A stretch of DNA of 64,000 nucleotides from Morinoia aosen (lineage: Eukaryota > Arthropoda > Malacostraca > Amphipoda > Talitridae): the NCBI GenBank assembly GCA_030386875.1, contig CM059562.1, positions 45,157,757 through 45,221,756 of the forward strand. Reading direction: 5' to 3'. The notes beneath the pieces were generated by a model. It did no database searches. It saw only the letters and a program-made list of their open reading frames with translations, and was not told the DNA's origin. Every line of letters begins with the position of its first letter. Within the stretch, counting starts at the first letter, position 1. This document shows, in pieces, positions 12,560 to 24,397 of this stretch. The translations under genes and the position numbers were made by a program.

Positions 12560-12921
12560 GGGTATATGTGGGGTTAAAAAGAAGGGATGTGTCGTAAAAC
12601 AGACGGAATATGTGAGGTAAAAATGACAGGAAATGTGAAATTAAACACACAGGACATACAGTATTGAGGTAAAATAAACTGGGGATATGTGGGGTAAAAC
12701 AGACGGGGGCATATATGGGCAAAACATATATAGAAGAGCATGTGAGAAAAACACATGGAGGACATGTGGGCAAAACACATAGAAAGCATGGGGGCAAAAC
12801 ACATGGAGGACATGTGGGCAAAAAACATGGGGAACATACGGGAAAAACATATAGAAAGCATACGGGCAAAACTTATGAAGGACAAGTGGGCAAAACACGT
12901 TGGGAACATTTGGGCAAAACC
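12560..12921. repeat. 24-bp minisatellite
   Basis: The regular units start at 12,739, 12,763, 12,787, 12,811, 12,835, 12,859, 12,883 and a partial one at 12,907. A typical unit is CATGTGGGCAAAAC + ACATGG + AGGA. Alternate units end in AGGA or GAAAG-type variants, so the higher-order period is 48 bp. From about 12,560 to 12,738 the same motif is degenerate. Because 24 is a multiple of three, several frames on both strands stay open; these are not genes. CACATGGGC-type words continue to 13,065. Confidence 0.9.
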
Positions 12922-13067
12922 TAGGTTACTCAGTGGTTTGCCCAGAAAATACCCATGTAAAGCCCACCTGGGTATTTGTTCCAAAAAACCACATAGGCTC
13001 CACATGGGCTAACCACATGGGCCCCAATGGGCAAACGACATTGGCCCCACATTGGGCCCAGGGCAGA

Positions 13068-13439
13068 TTCTACTTGGGTACATATCCCTACTTTCAGGCG
13101 GAAAATTTCAACGTTTCATACGACTACGATTCCGAAACAGACTTAGTTAATTTTCGTGCATAGGAAGAGGTTAGGATTATCGAAAACGTTAGGACATTAA
13201 TTATAAATAATCCAGCTGAACGCAAGATGTATCATAACTTGAGACGTAAGGATAAACATTCCAATCTAGGTGACCGAGTAATGCTGAAAAATCATCAGAA
13301 AGCAAACAAATTAGACCTTTCTTGGTTGGATCCCGGAATTATTACCAGAGTATAAGGACATTGGGTTGAAATTAAAATAGGAGACAAAATTCACACAAGT
13401 AACACGAATCATGTGCTAACGCTGCGTGAAACGACATAA
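13068..13439 (+). pseudogene. Gypsy-type integrase C-terminal remnant
   Basis: One frame (open through to 13,161) continues past TAG 13,161-13,163 and TAA 13,353-13,355 to TAA 13,437-13,439. The block around GDRVMLK, followed by LDPGIITRV and a short basic/beta segment, has the layout of the C-terminal domain of retroviral/gypsy integrases (after the DDE core). The core itself is missing. It differs from the first gypsy copy in the window, so it belongs to another family. Two nonsense codons: dead. Confidence 0.65.
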
Positions 13440-13584
13440 AACATACAATTAGTTGTTGTTTGTTCACATTTTTAAGGCCCTCTGCTGTGACCAAATTAAA
13501 AGTGCATTAGGGTTTTGCTGCTGCGGGGCATCAATTGCAATATGAAGACTGGGAGGTCAATATTTACTTAAATGCATTCAAGGA

Positions 13585-13781
13585 ATTTTGAAATTTTGTT
13601 CCCGAGAATCAGTAAAGGAATACATTTAAGAACGTTTTACACTAATGACATTTTGCTTGCTAATGCATATTTTTTGAATTATTCAACTTCGAAGTTACAT
13701 GAATGTCTTATATAAAAGTGAAGAAACGGACACGTAAATATGCTGCAATACGGTATTGACGTAATGATAGGTAAGATTAGG
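13585..13781. mobile_element. MITE family C, partial copy C2
   Basis: The left half matches copies at 4,763 and 54,566: GAGAATCAGTAAAGGAA, then GACATTTTGCTTGCTAATGC, then AATACGGTATTGACG. It stops at GTAAGATTAGG where element B2 begins with TTAA, so B2 probably inserted into it. Confidence 0.7.
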
Positions 13782-14784
13782 TTAAGGGAATCGTCACAGG
13801 CCCCTGCCAGGCCCCTGTCGCTCCGATGGTCATTTTTCATGTTTTTGTTGGAAAAAGACCCCTATAGAAAGACAACAAAACGGGAAATGAAAAATTTCCC
13901 TTCATTTTCTATTTAGAAATGGTTCAAGAATTCTAAAACTGTCTTTGTTTTCGTTCAAGCATCAAAACTGAATGAGGAGATAAGTCTTGAAATTTCAATA
14001 CCAGTGAAATATCAATACCCAAAAACCAATATGTCAAATTTTCTCAAAAACTAAGGCCTAAATCAAAAAAATGAATGAATAAAATTGCGTTTCTTTTCAA
14101 AAGTTTCATATCATAGTTGAATTTCATAAGAATCAGACTGGAAAAAATTCATATTAATGAAAAAAATTGTTTTGTTTGGAAATCACAATTCACGGTGTGA
14201 ATATGAAGTTATGTATGGAAATTATTGAAATAAAAATTGAAACTGCATTCAATTACACACATTGTCCATTATATTACACTTCAACAAAAAATTATGTTTT
14301 GGCTTATATAAAAAAAACTTTCAACATTCAAGCCGTATCTCCTCATTGAGTTTTGATGCTAGAACAAAACCAAAGACAGTTTTGCAATCCTTGGAACATT
14401 TCTAAGAATTAATTAAATTTTTTTTCTAAATTTGAGAAAAAATCGTTTTTAGCTCTAGAGCCAAAAAAATTTCTTCGTGATGAATTCATAGAAATCGCTT
14501 ATCACAATTTTTTTTTCAAAATATTAAAATTTCCCTTCATTTTCTTGTTAGCAATGCTTCACGGATTCTAAAACTGTCTTTGGTTTTGTTCCAGCATCAA
14601 AACTGAATGAGGAGATAAGTCTTGAAATAAAAATTTACCAAACAAACAAATTTTTTGAAAAAAAACTAAGGCCTAAATCGAAAAAGTGACACGAGTAAAA
14701 ATTTTTTACTTCAAAAAACATATACTGGCCAATTTTCAAACGAATCGGACGAAAAAAGTTGACCCTGGGGGATAATCTCCTTAA
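13782..14784. mobile_element. Palindromic element family B, copy B2
   Basis: Starts TTAAGGGAATCG and ends GGATAATCTCCTTAA. Shares with B1 and B3 the internal inverted blocks ATTCTAAAACTGTCTTTG and TGCTAGAACAAAACCAAAG, and the end-proximal ACTGGCCAATTTTC. A GC-rich terminal block (GGCCCCTGCCAGGCCCCTGTCGC) is shared with B3. The frames at 14,167-14,349 and 14,635-14,832 are chance. Confidence 0.6.
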
Positions 14785-15842
14785 GGACACCATCCCAGGC
14801 CCCAGCCAGGCCCCTGTCGCTCCAATGAGCATTTTTCATGTTTATGTTGGAAAAGGACTCTTAGGCAATAGTGGTGGACTATTCGGTCCTAAAATTTTAT
14901 GGCGCCACGGACACTAGATCCCCTCCATAAAATCTTTAATTTTCAACTCCATATAAAAAGAAAACAAAACATGCAATGGATAATTTTACAATGTACTTTT
15001 GTTAGAAATGTTCTAAGAATTCTAAAACTGTCTTTGGTTTTGTTCTAGCATGAAAACTCAACGAGGAGATACGTTTTGAAATATCAATACAAATGAATTG
15101 AAAAACTAATATATCAATTTTTTTCAAAAACTAAGGCCTGAATCAAAAAAAATAATAGAAGAAATTGTGTTTCCTTTCAAAACTTTCATATTACTGTGAA
15201 ATTTCATAAGAATCATACTGTAAATAAAAAATTTAATAATATGTACAAAATTTTTCTTGTATTTTTGGAAATCACAATTCACAGTGAGAATATGAAGTTA
15301 TGCATGTAAATTATCGAAATGAAAATTAAAACTGCATTCAATTACATAAATTGTCTATTATATTATACTTAACCAAAAAATATTGTTTGGCTTATAACCA
15401 AAACATATAACTTTCAACATTCAAACCGTATCAACTCATTGAGTGTTGATGCTAGAACAAAACCAAAGACAGTTATAGAATCCTTGGAACATTTTTAACA
15501 AAAGTATGTTGGCTTTCTTCCAAATTTAAGAAAAAAAAGTTATATAGCTCAAAACCCCCCAAAAAAATTTTCTGATGTAATGATAAAATATCGCTTATCA
15601 CAATTTTTTTCAAAATGTTAACATTTTACAACATACTTTCGTTAGAAATGCTTCAAGGATTCTAAAACTGTCAAAGGTTTTGTTCCAGCATCAGAACTCA
15701 ATGAATTGATAGGTTTTGAAATACACATAAAAATGTTCCAAAAAACTAATTTTTTGTAAAAAATAAGGCCTAAATCGAAAAAGTGACACGAGTAAAAAAA
15801 AGTTTACTCAAAAAATTCATATACTGGCCAACTTTCAAACGA
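14781..15842. mobile_element. Palindromic element family B, copy B3 (right end truncated)
   Basis: Same orientation and start as B2, sharing the TTAA at 14,781-14,784. It ends abruptly after ACTGGCCAACTTTCAAACGA, where minus-strand LINE sequence begins, so the last about 50 bp are missing. Two copies sharing one TTAA form a tandem. Confidence 0.6.
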
Positions 15843-16620
15843 GCATTCATTTCAAGCATTCTCACAGGAGCAAATCCCTGCCTCAACTGGCATATCATGC
15901 ATCATGATGTTGAATAACAAAGGTGACAGCACTGCCCCCTGGGGTAAAACCACTCTCGGCTATCATCGTTGAAGAACTGGTACCCTCAATGGCAACTTTG
16001 ATCCCCAAACACCACATTGACTCAACTTATAGAAGACTCCCACTGGCTCTACAGTATCAAATGCACTTATGATGTCAACAAAGAGACACAGGGTAATAGA
16101 TTTATTTTCCAGCGCAGTTCGAATTTCAGCTTTCAGCTGTACAACTTGGTCAATGGCTGACAATCTTAGTCGATAGCCTCCCCGACGTCTTTCCTGAAGA
16201 CGCCCCTCCGTTCGTTGCAAATTTTCAGACAGCTAATTATTAGACGTTCAATCAGTTCACATAGGCACGACAACAAGGTGACGGGCGATTTGAATCCACT
16301 GAAGTTATTGGTTTTTTGATTTGGAAAGAGCAAAGACGATGGCAGGCTGCCATGATTTGGGAAGCACTCTAGCAGATTGCAGGCTTTTGTTGTACAATTT
16401 TAGGATCCTTGTTTTGTAGGTGTCTAGCATGTGCTTCAAGTGTTCATTATGTATGTTTAAGAAAATCAGAACTCTGTTCAATCAATATTTATTAAACGGT
16501 TCACTGATGGCAGAGAGAGTATCTTCATCTAAGGCTACAGCAAGAGGAAACAGAGGATACTGTGGAAACGGTGATTGAGATGGCTCAGATGGGCCCTAAA
16601 TTTCAAGTTGAAGAAATCTT
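15843..16620 (-). pseudogene. LINE reverse-transcriptase fragment (I/Jockey type)
   Basis: Minus-strand translation in several frames shows RT pieces in the right order: a W-P region with K-rich finger, then the FVDIISAFDTV block (normally F-D-x-x-x-A-F-D, at about 16,020-16,080), then PQGAVLSPLLFN near 15,930-15,960. The sequence ends before the expected YxDD, at the junction with B3. Broken by frameshifts. It is similar to, but not part of, the RT at 28.3-30 kb, which has its own copy of the same region. Confidence 0.75.
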
Positions 16621-16953
16621 TCTCTTCTTCTTATCGAGGTGAGGGATGAGCTATCCCTCTTACAGTTACTGGTCTTGCAAAGAGAACCGTTGGACCTAGG
16701 AGCTTATTTCCGTAGTTCTACATCAACAGGTTTTTTCTTCCTTATTAGTTGAATTTGCAGAAAAGCTGAAAAGTATGCATTACAACTCCAGTAGTTTTGT
16801 ACAGCTCCTCGAACATTATAACACAAAAGCGATTAGTCTTCCAACACACAAGAAAATTATATTGTGCCTCCATTCTTAGAACATTTATCTAACTTACAAT
16901 ATAGATAACCTGCCAGTACTTTTCAGGAAAGTACCCAGTGAACTGAATATTCT
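16621..16953. other. Probable LINE 3' untranslated/junction sequence
   Basis: No frame with recognised motifs. It lies between the end of an RNase-H-bearing LINE fragment and the start of a second LINE fragment, both on the minus strand. Confidence 0.35.
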
Positions 16954-18010
16954 TTACCTAGTGCTAATAGGGTAATTTCCTCCTCCTACTATATTTTTCA
17001 GAATAAATTCAACCTCCATACTTTCAATACACACCTTAAGCACAAATCTTTGTTGGCTATACTTCACACAATGCAATATAAAATGGGGGATGGTCTCAGG
17101 AACACCGCAGCAGTCACAGTTTGGAGTAGGGTTCATATTAAAACGAAACAAATGGGCCTGTACACCTGCATGTCCCACTCTCAATAATTGGCTAATAGCA
17201 CTCTCAACAATACGGGAGGTTCCCATTGGGCGCATTAGCATTCTGGGTTGATCGAAATGATTCTTAGGAAAATGACCTTTGTTGGATGTCTCAACATGAA
17301 GGCGCCACTGGGTACACCACAGTTCGAAAAACTGTTTCTTTAATTCTGTGAGATGCTCTTCAAAATGCAACCTAGTTCAAGCAGATTTGTCGTTATTGTA
17401 GCCCAGGTTGGCACATTTATCAGCGACTTCATTACTTTTTATGCCAGAGTGCCTAGGGACCCATTGCAGATGTACAGGTTTTGGTAAACTCATTAATAGA
17501 CATTCTATTTCATAACAAAAGCCCCTATAAACATCATTGTAATTTTTCAAAATAAGCTGGGGTGCAGTCTGAGAATCACTCAATACAACATAAGGTACAT
17601 CCTGATTTGGCCAACTGTGAATGTACTTCAATGTTTGAAGAACGGCAAAAGCACCAAGGACTGAATGAGAGCCATTGACAAGCCAAGTAGTAGACATACC
17701 CACAGATGGAACATACATGGCGGCAGAGACTGATCCAATGGCAATCTTAGACCCATCGGTATAAATCTTTTCAAACTCATCGTATACACCACTCAAGTAC
17801 TGACCAAAAACAGTGTTGACAATATTCGGGGGATGGAGTTTTACATTTTGAATATTAAGCGAGATATTATTTTCAAAATTGGCAATGGCAGGTATTATCA
17901 AGCTGCTAAACTTACTGGATTTTGGGGCAATCTTATATTTCTACTCTCCAAAGTGTTATTCAATCTTTGGGCTATTGGACTCCCACCAGGTCTGCTAAAT
18001 AATTTCAAAT
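16954..18010 (-). pseudogene. LINE RNase H and post-RNase-H zinc region
   Basis: The frame 17,901-17,377 holds an RNase H fold: IYTDGSK (first Asp), VLSDSQ (second Asp) and WVPRHSGIKSNEVADK (last acidic residue). The Glu expected before the second Asp, in an AEL-type context, is replaced (LGAFAVLQ), so one catalytic residue is lost. The next frame (17,370-16,954) carries a CDCCG...H...C zinc-like motif, typical of the tail of I/Jockey-group ORF2. Upstream coding similarity reaches about 18,010 with two stops. This could be the 3' part of the LINE whose gag, EN and RT lie at 28.3-35.1 kb, the CR1-like LINE having landed in between. Confidence 0.75.
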
Positions 18011-18044
18011 ATGCAGAAATTGAGTGCATTTCGGAAGAAGCACA

Positions 18045-18081
18045 ATTTAAACAATTTAAACAATTTAAACAATTTATTTAC
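18045..18081. repeat. (CAATTTAAA)n short tandem, possible LINE 3' tail
   Basis: Four units of a 9-bp repeat. It lies at the 3' side of the minus-strand CR1-like LINE, where such elements often end in short tandem repeats, and next to the RNase H fragment. The 380 bp between it and the last RT frame show nothing else and would be 3' UTR. Confidence 0.55.
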
Positions 18082-18460
18082 CACAGGTGATACAGAGGTA
18101 GTATTTTTCTTAAGTCTAGTACAATGGTCAAATTTGAGTATAGCTACCTGTGGGCCCGAACAAGTTCAGCGACTTCTAGGGCATCCTACCATCACGTTAT
18201 TCTAGGGTGTACAAAAATGTTTAACCTAGTTCACTTCGCTTAACCTAGTTTAGCATTAGCCTGATCAATGAGATAATTTACTCGATATTTTATGCTGTAT
18301 TTTACAATATAGGTCAAATCGGCTATATATAACAGTATGTTCGATAACACGATTCAAGAGCAGACAGAAGATTGGTTATGGTACCCAAGGCAAGTTACGT
18401 TATGAAATCATCATTAGTTACATGTAGGAGGCAAGATCTTGACACGGTGATCTTACACGA

Positions 18461-20406
18461 CTAGTATTCTGATAGGAAGTGAGACTCAAGATGTCTTTTG
18501 AATACTTTGTACGTATTACATTCACGGATCTCTGCAGGTATAGAGTTACAAGTTTTGGTTCCAACGAAGAAGATACTGTGTTGCGACTGGGCCTTTGAAT
18601 AATAAAAAAGCATGAATTTACTTCTATTTCGGGTTAAATGGTCGTGATGACCAGTTTGCGCAGTCAATATTGTCTTAGGCTATTGTCGCCATCATTTCTT
18701 AATGTTTTGTAAATGAAATTACAGATGGAGACTTTGTAGAGATCCGAAAGTTTAAGTATTTGTAAATTTTTGAAAGAATCATTTGTGTGAGCATTATATT
18801 CTAGGTTCTTTACCGCTCTGACAGCTCTTTTCTGCAGAGTAAAAATTTTGTTGGTTTTATTTTTATCAGTTCCGTGCCATGCTTCTATTCCGTATTGCAA
18901 GTATGGAGAAATGAGCGTTCGGTAGAGCATTTGTAAAGCTGTTTCAGGCAGAAAATTTTTAACTTTATTTAGGATTCCGATGGATTTTGATAATTTAGAA
19001 CTAATATGAGTGATGTGCTCTTTGAAGGTCAGATGTCTATCTATTATGATGCCCACACACTTAAATGAGTTGGTTTCTTCGATTTCACCTTCGCCAATTT
19101 TAATGTATGGGAGAGATACATCTTTCTTGTGTGAGAATGTAATATAATTTGTTTTATCAATATTAAGGCTTATTTTATTAGCTTTGAGCCACGATGAAAC
19201 CTTGTGAAGTTCAGTATTTATACTTTCCACAATCAAAGCAGGATTTTGGTTCGGAAGGACCGCAGAAAGCGTACTGTCATCGGCAAAAAGTACGAATTTG
19301 AAGAATGATGTAGATTTTACAACATCATTGATAAAAATCAGAAATATGAGAGGCCCAAGAACAGATCCTTGTGGAACTCCATGGCTAATTGTCTGTGGGT
19401 CCGATTTTGCGTCGTCAATGGCAACGTATTGCTTGCGATTTGTTAGGTATGATCTGAACCAATCATGGGCAATCCCTTCAATGCCATAACAGTGTAGTTT
19501 CGAGAGTAGTATTTTATGGTCCACACAATCAAATGCTGTTCGAAAGTCAAGAAATACAGAGAAGACAGGCTTTCCTTCATCTATATTAGAATAGAGGAGT
19601 TGTAAATGATTTAATATAGCCTGTGTTGTTGATTTTTTAGAGCGAAAGCCGTATTGTTTATCGTAAAGAAATGATGTTTGTTCAAAATAAGAGTACACTT
19701 ATTATACACAATCTTTTCGAATACTTTGCTAATAATTGGTAGTACGAAGATAGGTCGATAATTGTTTACACAGGTTTTTTCATCACTTTTAAAGATAGGG
19801 GTTACTCTAGCAACTTTGAGGGAGTTCGGGAAAGTGCCTAGTAAGAGAGACTGGTTAATAATATTTGATATCAGCGGGGCTACAACGTCAGCAATAACTT
19901 TAAATACTTTAGTCGGAAACATTTGTAACCCACTCGATTTATTTTCCATGTTGTTTATGCGCGTAATTACATCGGAGGAGTTTGTAGCGTAAAGAAAAAG
20001 GAGTTGGGTTCTCGAATATGATCCATAAATTCCAGGTGATCAGTAGGTTCACTTGGAATACCATCAGCTATAGTTTTCCCTACGTTTACGAAGAAGTTGT
20101 TAAAAAAATTAGCAATTTCTTTCTTCTCATGGTATTTTACATTATTTTGAATAACAAATTCAATTTTTTTTATCGGCATTATTTGGTTTACAGCAAGAGT
20201 TAAGGAGATGCCAAGTCTTTTTAACGTCAGTTTTGAATTGAGTAAATTTGAGCGTAAAGTAGTTCTTTTTTGATGTTCTTATCTGGTTTGTTACATAGTT
20301 TCTGAATCGGTTATATGTTTCTCTAGATATTCGCCCTTCGCAAAGGAGGGCTAGGTACGCTTGACGTTTCTTTATATTCATCACGATGTCTCTAGTAATC
20401 CAGGGT

Positions 20407-20437
<31 letters not shown>

Positions 20438-21443
20438 AACTGTACGAGTTACAATTGGGCAACGCTGATTGTATGCGGTCATTATAGTTTCAGTCAACTT
20501 TACTACTGTTTCATCAATGCTCGTAGCATTATTGTTTTGTTGAGAGATGTGCAATGTAGGCATTGATTCTTCTAGAACGGTGCGCATTTCTTCAAGATTT
20601 GATTCGTTTATTTTACGATATGAGTAAGTTTCAGCCCGTGCCTTGGTGCAAGCAATATAAACATTTTTCTTAATAAAAAAAACTGGGAAGTGATCTGATA
20701 AGTCAGAAGTAATTATTCCAGCAAGAAAATCACTTGGGTCTGTCATAAAGATATTGTCAAGTAGCGTAGCACACTCTGAGGTTATTCGTGTAGGCTTTGT
20801 AATGATCGGAAGGAAGGATTGAGACTGAAAGGTTGTTAGGAAATTAGAGATTGGTTCATAGCTTTCATGTTTCAGTAGATCATAATTGAAGTCACCGCAT
20901 ATTATTATGTCATTGTATAAGGGCCTGTTGAATTGAGAAATAATACGATTCAGCTCATTCAGGAAGGATATTGGACAGGCTGCAGGAGGCCTATGCACCG
21001 TTCCAAGCACAATGCGTTTACCATCACTAGACAGTTCTACAAAGAGTGATTCTGTATGATCCTGATTCATTGTTGCACTTGCTATGGTTCTCGAGTCTAT
21101 GTGGTTAGATATATATGTGCTGATGCCTCCGCCCCGCTGGTTTTTTCTTAGCGAATGGTAACTATGATAATTTTCAAATCGAATCATGTCTTTAGTCGAG
21201 TCATCTAGCCAGCTTTCAGTGAAGCTAATCACGTCTAGGTTATATTTAGGTTCAGTAATAGTACATTGTATCTCTTCCAATTTTGGATAGTGACCTACAG
21301 TTCCAACACAGGAGTGAGAAATTTCGGTCAGTTATTCGTATAGTATACCTACACTCGTGAGAGTCGTTTAGGTTTGGATATATTCTGTTCAAATGATTGA
21401 GATCTTGGTCGATTTCCTCGAATATCTCAGGGTGATCAGTCAT
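18461..21443 (-). pseudogene. CR1/Jockey-group LINE ORF2: endonuclease + reverse transcriptase
   Basis: Read 5'-3' on the minus strand. The start (21,443) leads into LLCWNCRSL, then the AP-type endonuclease with TESWLDD, RGGGIS, IICGDFN and SDHFPVF (21,280-20,381). Then comes a linker (PWITRDI), a finger region (NNYRPI, 19,949-19,611) and the RT palm with FLDFRTAFDCVDH, GVPQGSVLGPL and LFADDSTL (19,698-18,664). The thumb/C-terminal tail has a basic segment (18,667-18,461). All catalytic blocks are visible and FADD is intact. Frameshifts occur near 21,270, at the T11G20 homopolymer, near 20,170, 19,960, 19,690 and 18,665. No RNase H, as usual for CR1. The matching ORF1 is probably at 27,273-28,115, separated by a Penelope insertion. 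Confidence 0.88.
20406..20436. repeat. T11G20 homopolymer inside the LINE endonuclease-RT linker
   Basis: Eleven T followed by twenty G on the plus strand (poly-C then poly-A in the coding sense). It sits just upstream of the conserved PWIT motif, turning the linker into a proline/lysine tract. The reading frame changes across it. Confidence 0.95.
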
Positions 21444-21747
21444 TTAAAATTAGTAAACAGTAAGAATTAGGTACTATAGAGCTTAAAACGAAATACAGAG
21501 TCAAGCTTTAAGGGATATTCCTGTCTAAAAAACTAGCTTATGAAGTACGAGAGAATAGAGTATTTAAAAAAAATCTAGTGCGATTACGTGAGTACGCATA
21601 AACTCAGTCCATGAGCGAATAATATTGGAGTTCAATATCACAACATTGGTGTAAACAGATTGTTGCATGAGGGCGTTTTTACTATTTCACGTACAACAGG
21701 TAATAAGTTTTAAAGATTAATTAGATTAGGTTGCACCACACGGCAAA
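21444..21747. other. LINE inter-ORF sequence left of the Penelope insertion
   Basis: No coding content recognised. It lies between LINE ORF2 (start 21,443) and the Penelope palindrome. TTTTAAAGATTA at about 21,708-21,719 is repeated at 26,980-26,991 on the other side and may be a target duplication. TTAATTAGATTAGGTTGCA at about 21,715 recurs at the palindrome centre (about 24,379). Confidence 0.5.
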
Positions 21748-24380
21748 GCTTTAAAATGAAGGTTATAGCGAAGACAATAGGTTTAAAATACATATCTATT
21801 AAAAATTAGGACGTTTCGATCATCTAGATCATCATCAGCTATTCTGAAATACAAGAAATGACAAATTAAGACCGGCAATAAAAACCATTCAGTAAGTAAT
21901 ATAGTATGTACACGAATGAAAATTAAAAAAGAAAATTACGTAATACCTATTTTCAATGGATAGGACGACTGCATGTCATTAAGGTTAGGTTTCAATTTGC
22001 TAATAAAGAGGGATTCAAGAATGCGTAAATTAAAACAAGAACCTGCAGAACCTAATATTGAAAAATTTTCGAGTGAGATATTTGTATTACATTTTTCAGC
22101 ATGGATTCTAATAGCGGAATGGGAAGGCCTACTTAATGGAATACCAGTCCTAAAACTTCTACCACTCTGTTCAAATACCCTCGTAGATAGCAACCGAGAT
22201 GTCGAACTGACATACACAGACCCACACAGTGGGCAACAGTACTTGTATACAACAGAGGAAAGCATTGAAATGGGTAGTCTATCTTTAAAATGAAAAAATG
22301 AACCAATTTTGAAATTATTAACCAAAATAATTTGAAGGTCAACACAGGGAAAGTATTTCACAACTAATGAGAGCAATTGTTCTTTTAACTTCTCAGACTG
22401 AACACCGAAGTAAGGAATGGTGGCGAACAATTTCTTCTTATCTACAGTCAACACAGTAGCAATGGTGGAATACTTTTTATTTAAAAATTGCTTGAGATAC
22501 TTTTGAATAAAAGATAAAGGATAACCATTTCTTACAAAAAAACTGCTTTAAAAATTCAAACTCATTATGCAATAATGAATAACTTGAGCATATTTCATAA
22601 GCCCGAAATAAAAGAGTTTTCATGCTATTTATTTTAAATAAAAAAGAAGAATCCGAGAAATAACTTAAACCCAAACCAGTAAAAGTGCTTTTCCTATAAA
22701 CAGAGGTACAAAAAGTGGAACCTGATCGTTGGACAAGACAGTCTAAAAAAGGTAATTTATTGTTTGCTTCAGTCTCCATGGTAAAATTAATATTTCGGTG
22801 TTTACTATTAATATAATCAAGAAACAAATGAGAGTGGTTTCTATCTCGGAACAAAACAAAAGTATCATTAACGTATCTGAGGTAAAATATTGGTTTAAAA
22901 TAATTTGGACATTCAGACAGCCATATTCGTTCATGATGTGACATAAAAAATATTCGCGAAAGTTGGACCCAAAGGCAGCCCCATACCCAATCCCTCTATT
23001 TGTTTGTAGTACTTGCCATTGAAAATGAAAAATGAGAACCTAACTGCAAGATCTAACAGGGTTTTAAATGCTACACGACTAAGGTTGCAAACGGTCTGTT
23101 CCCCTTCAAATAATTGCTGCAAACAAATATCAATTGTTTCAGTTAACGGAATATTGGTAAACAAATTTTCGACATCAAATGACGTCATGTAAAATTTGTC
23201 AGCATCAGGAATACTAGCGATCTCCTTAGCAAAGGAGGATGAATTAAAAACGCTGTATTCATTGGTAGTTATGGGGTTTAAAATAGGTACTAAAAATTTA
23301 GCCAATTTATAACTCGGAGTGTTGTAGGCAGCAAAAATCGGTCTTAGTTGAAATTTGATTTAAAATCTGCTTTATGTACTTTGGGAAGACCATAGAGTAT
23401 TCCCGGACCTGAACCGGAAACATGTAAGCTACTATATATAGTTTCAGTAATAACGGAAGATTTACTAAGTTTTCGCAAGAAATTATTAATTTTATCTTCT
23501 ATACGGAGTACATATTTATGGATAGGTTCACATATTTCCGAGAACCTACTGCTGTCTGAAATAATAGTACCCAAAGCTCGCAAATAATTAGACCTGTCAA
23601 GTAAAACTACACCTCGACCTTTGTCCGGTCGAGTCACAACTATAGTCTTGTTTGCAGCAAGAGACTTGAGAAGAGATATATCAGATTTTGTGAATATAGC
23701 AGAAAATATCTTATACGATTTGAAATTATAATAATACTTCATTGACAATGATTTGAGATTGCTAACGAACTCATTAAAGTTGATACATGGAAGATCATTC
23801 AAAATGGTGACCAATTTTTCAAATGATAAAAAGTACTTATAAAAATTCAAATTATAAACTGGGAGATTAAAATCAAGACCAAAAGCTAATAAAAATTTCA
23901 ATCTAGAAGATAAATCGAGAGAACTATAATTAAAAATTACAGAGTCAGGGTCACAAGGCTTTAGTTCATTTTGTACTCCAAGGTCGTTGAGTTTACGAGT
24001 ATGGACAGATTGGTTAAATTGGAAAAATCTCTAAGTACAGAGTTAACATTTCGGTCAATAAGAGCAACTATAATGGGCGTAAAATGCTGCACTATCTGAG
24101 CCTTGCCATTAATCAACTGGGAGGTCAGGTTAGTTATACTTTTCCGCTTGCAGTGGATCTCTTGTATGAGAAGTTTTTCTTGCCACGATCTGTAGAAGCG
24201 GGTGGTGTGAAACGTTTTCTTGTACAGCTTGAATCGCAGGAATTTTGGTACCACATTGTAAACTTTGCACTTGACAAGAAAATCCAAATCCAGTTGAGTC
24301 TTTTCCAGTTTCTTGGATGTATTTTCATAATTTCGATAAGACCGGACAGCATCTTCACCGTAGCAATCACGAATTTTCTT
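21748..24380 (-). mobile_element. Penelope-like element, minus-strand copy
   Basis: Coding pieces 5'-3': 24,380-23,961, 23,901-23,344, 23,305-22,931, 22,944-22,477, 22,454-21,936. Penelope-type RT motifs are TRPDKGRGVVLLDR, GILYGLPKVHK, SFDVENLFTNIPL, GLGMGLPLGPTFANIF and LPFLDCLV. The catalytic box reads YVND instead of YVDD, so one active-site Asp is lost. The last piece is a GIY-YIG endonuclease (CPLCGSVYV, R, E). Frame breaks near 23,960 and 22,470 are shared with the plus copy, so they predate the duplication. The 3' end carries a hammerhead-ribozyme motif with an intact core. It faces the plus copy head to head. Confidence 0.9.
21810..21838 (-). ncRNA. Hammerhead ribozyme core, Penelope type (intact core)
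   Basis: On the minus strand: CTGATGA (21,838-21,832), a hairpin with GATC/GATC stem II, then GAAACGTC (21,817-21,810). These are the conserved hammerhead residues (CUGANGA, GAAA and a UH cleavage site, here GUC). The ACGU around the A15.1-U16.1 pair is self-complementary, which would suit a dimeric hammerhead with very short stem III. Flanks can form a partial stem I (CUA with UAG, then a mismatch and U-A, U-G, U-A). Hammerheads are known in Penelope-like elements. Cleavage is predicted, not shown. Confidence 0.7.
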
Positions 24381-24397
24381 AATTAGATTAGGTTGCA

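Noticed and set aside
12462-13012. Several overlapping 70-140 codon frames on both strands
   Set aside because: All are shadows of the 24-bp minisatellite.
22133-22345. Extra frames antisense or shifted within the Penelope copies (also 21,973-22,293, 26,391-26,603 and 26,443-26,763)
   Set aside because: Mirror each other because of the palindrome; shadows of the GIY-YIG coding frame.
24084-24386. Plus-strand frame identical to the start of a minus-strand frame (23,961-24,653)
   Set aside because: Antisense of the Penelope N-terminal region across the palindrome centre; not a separate gene.
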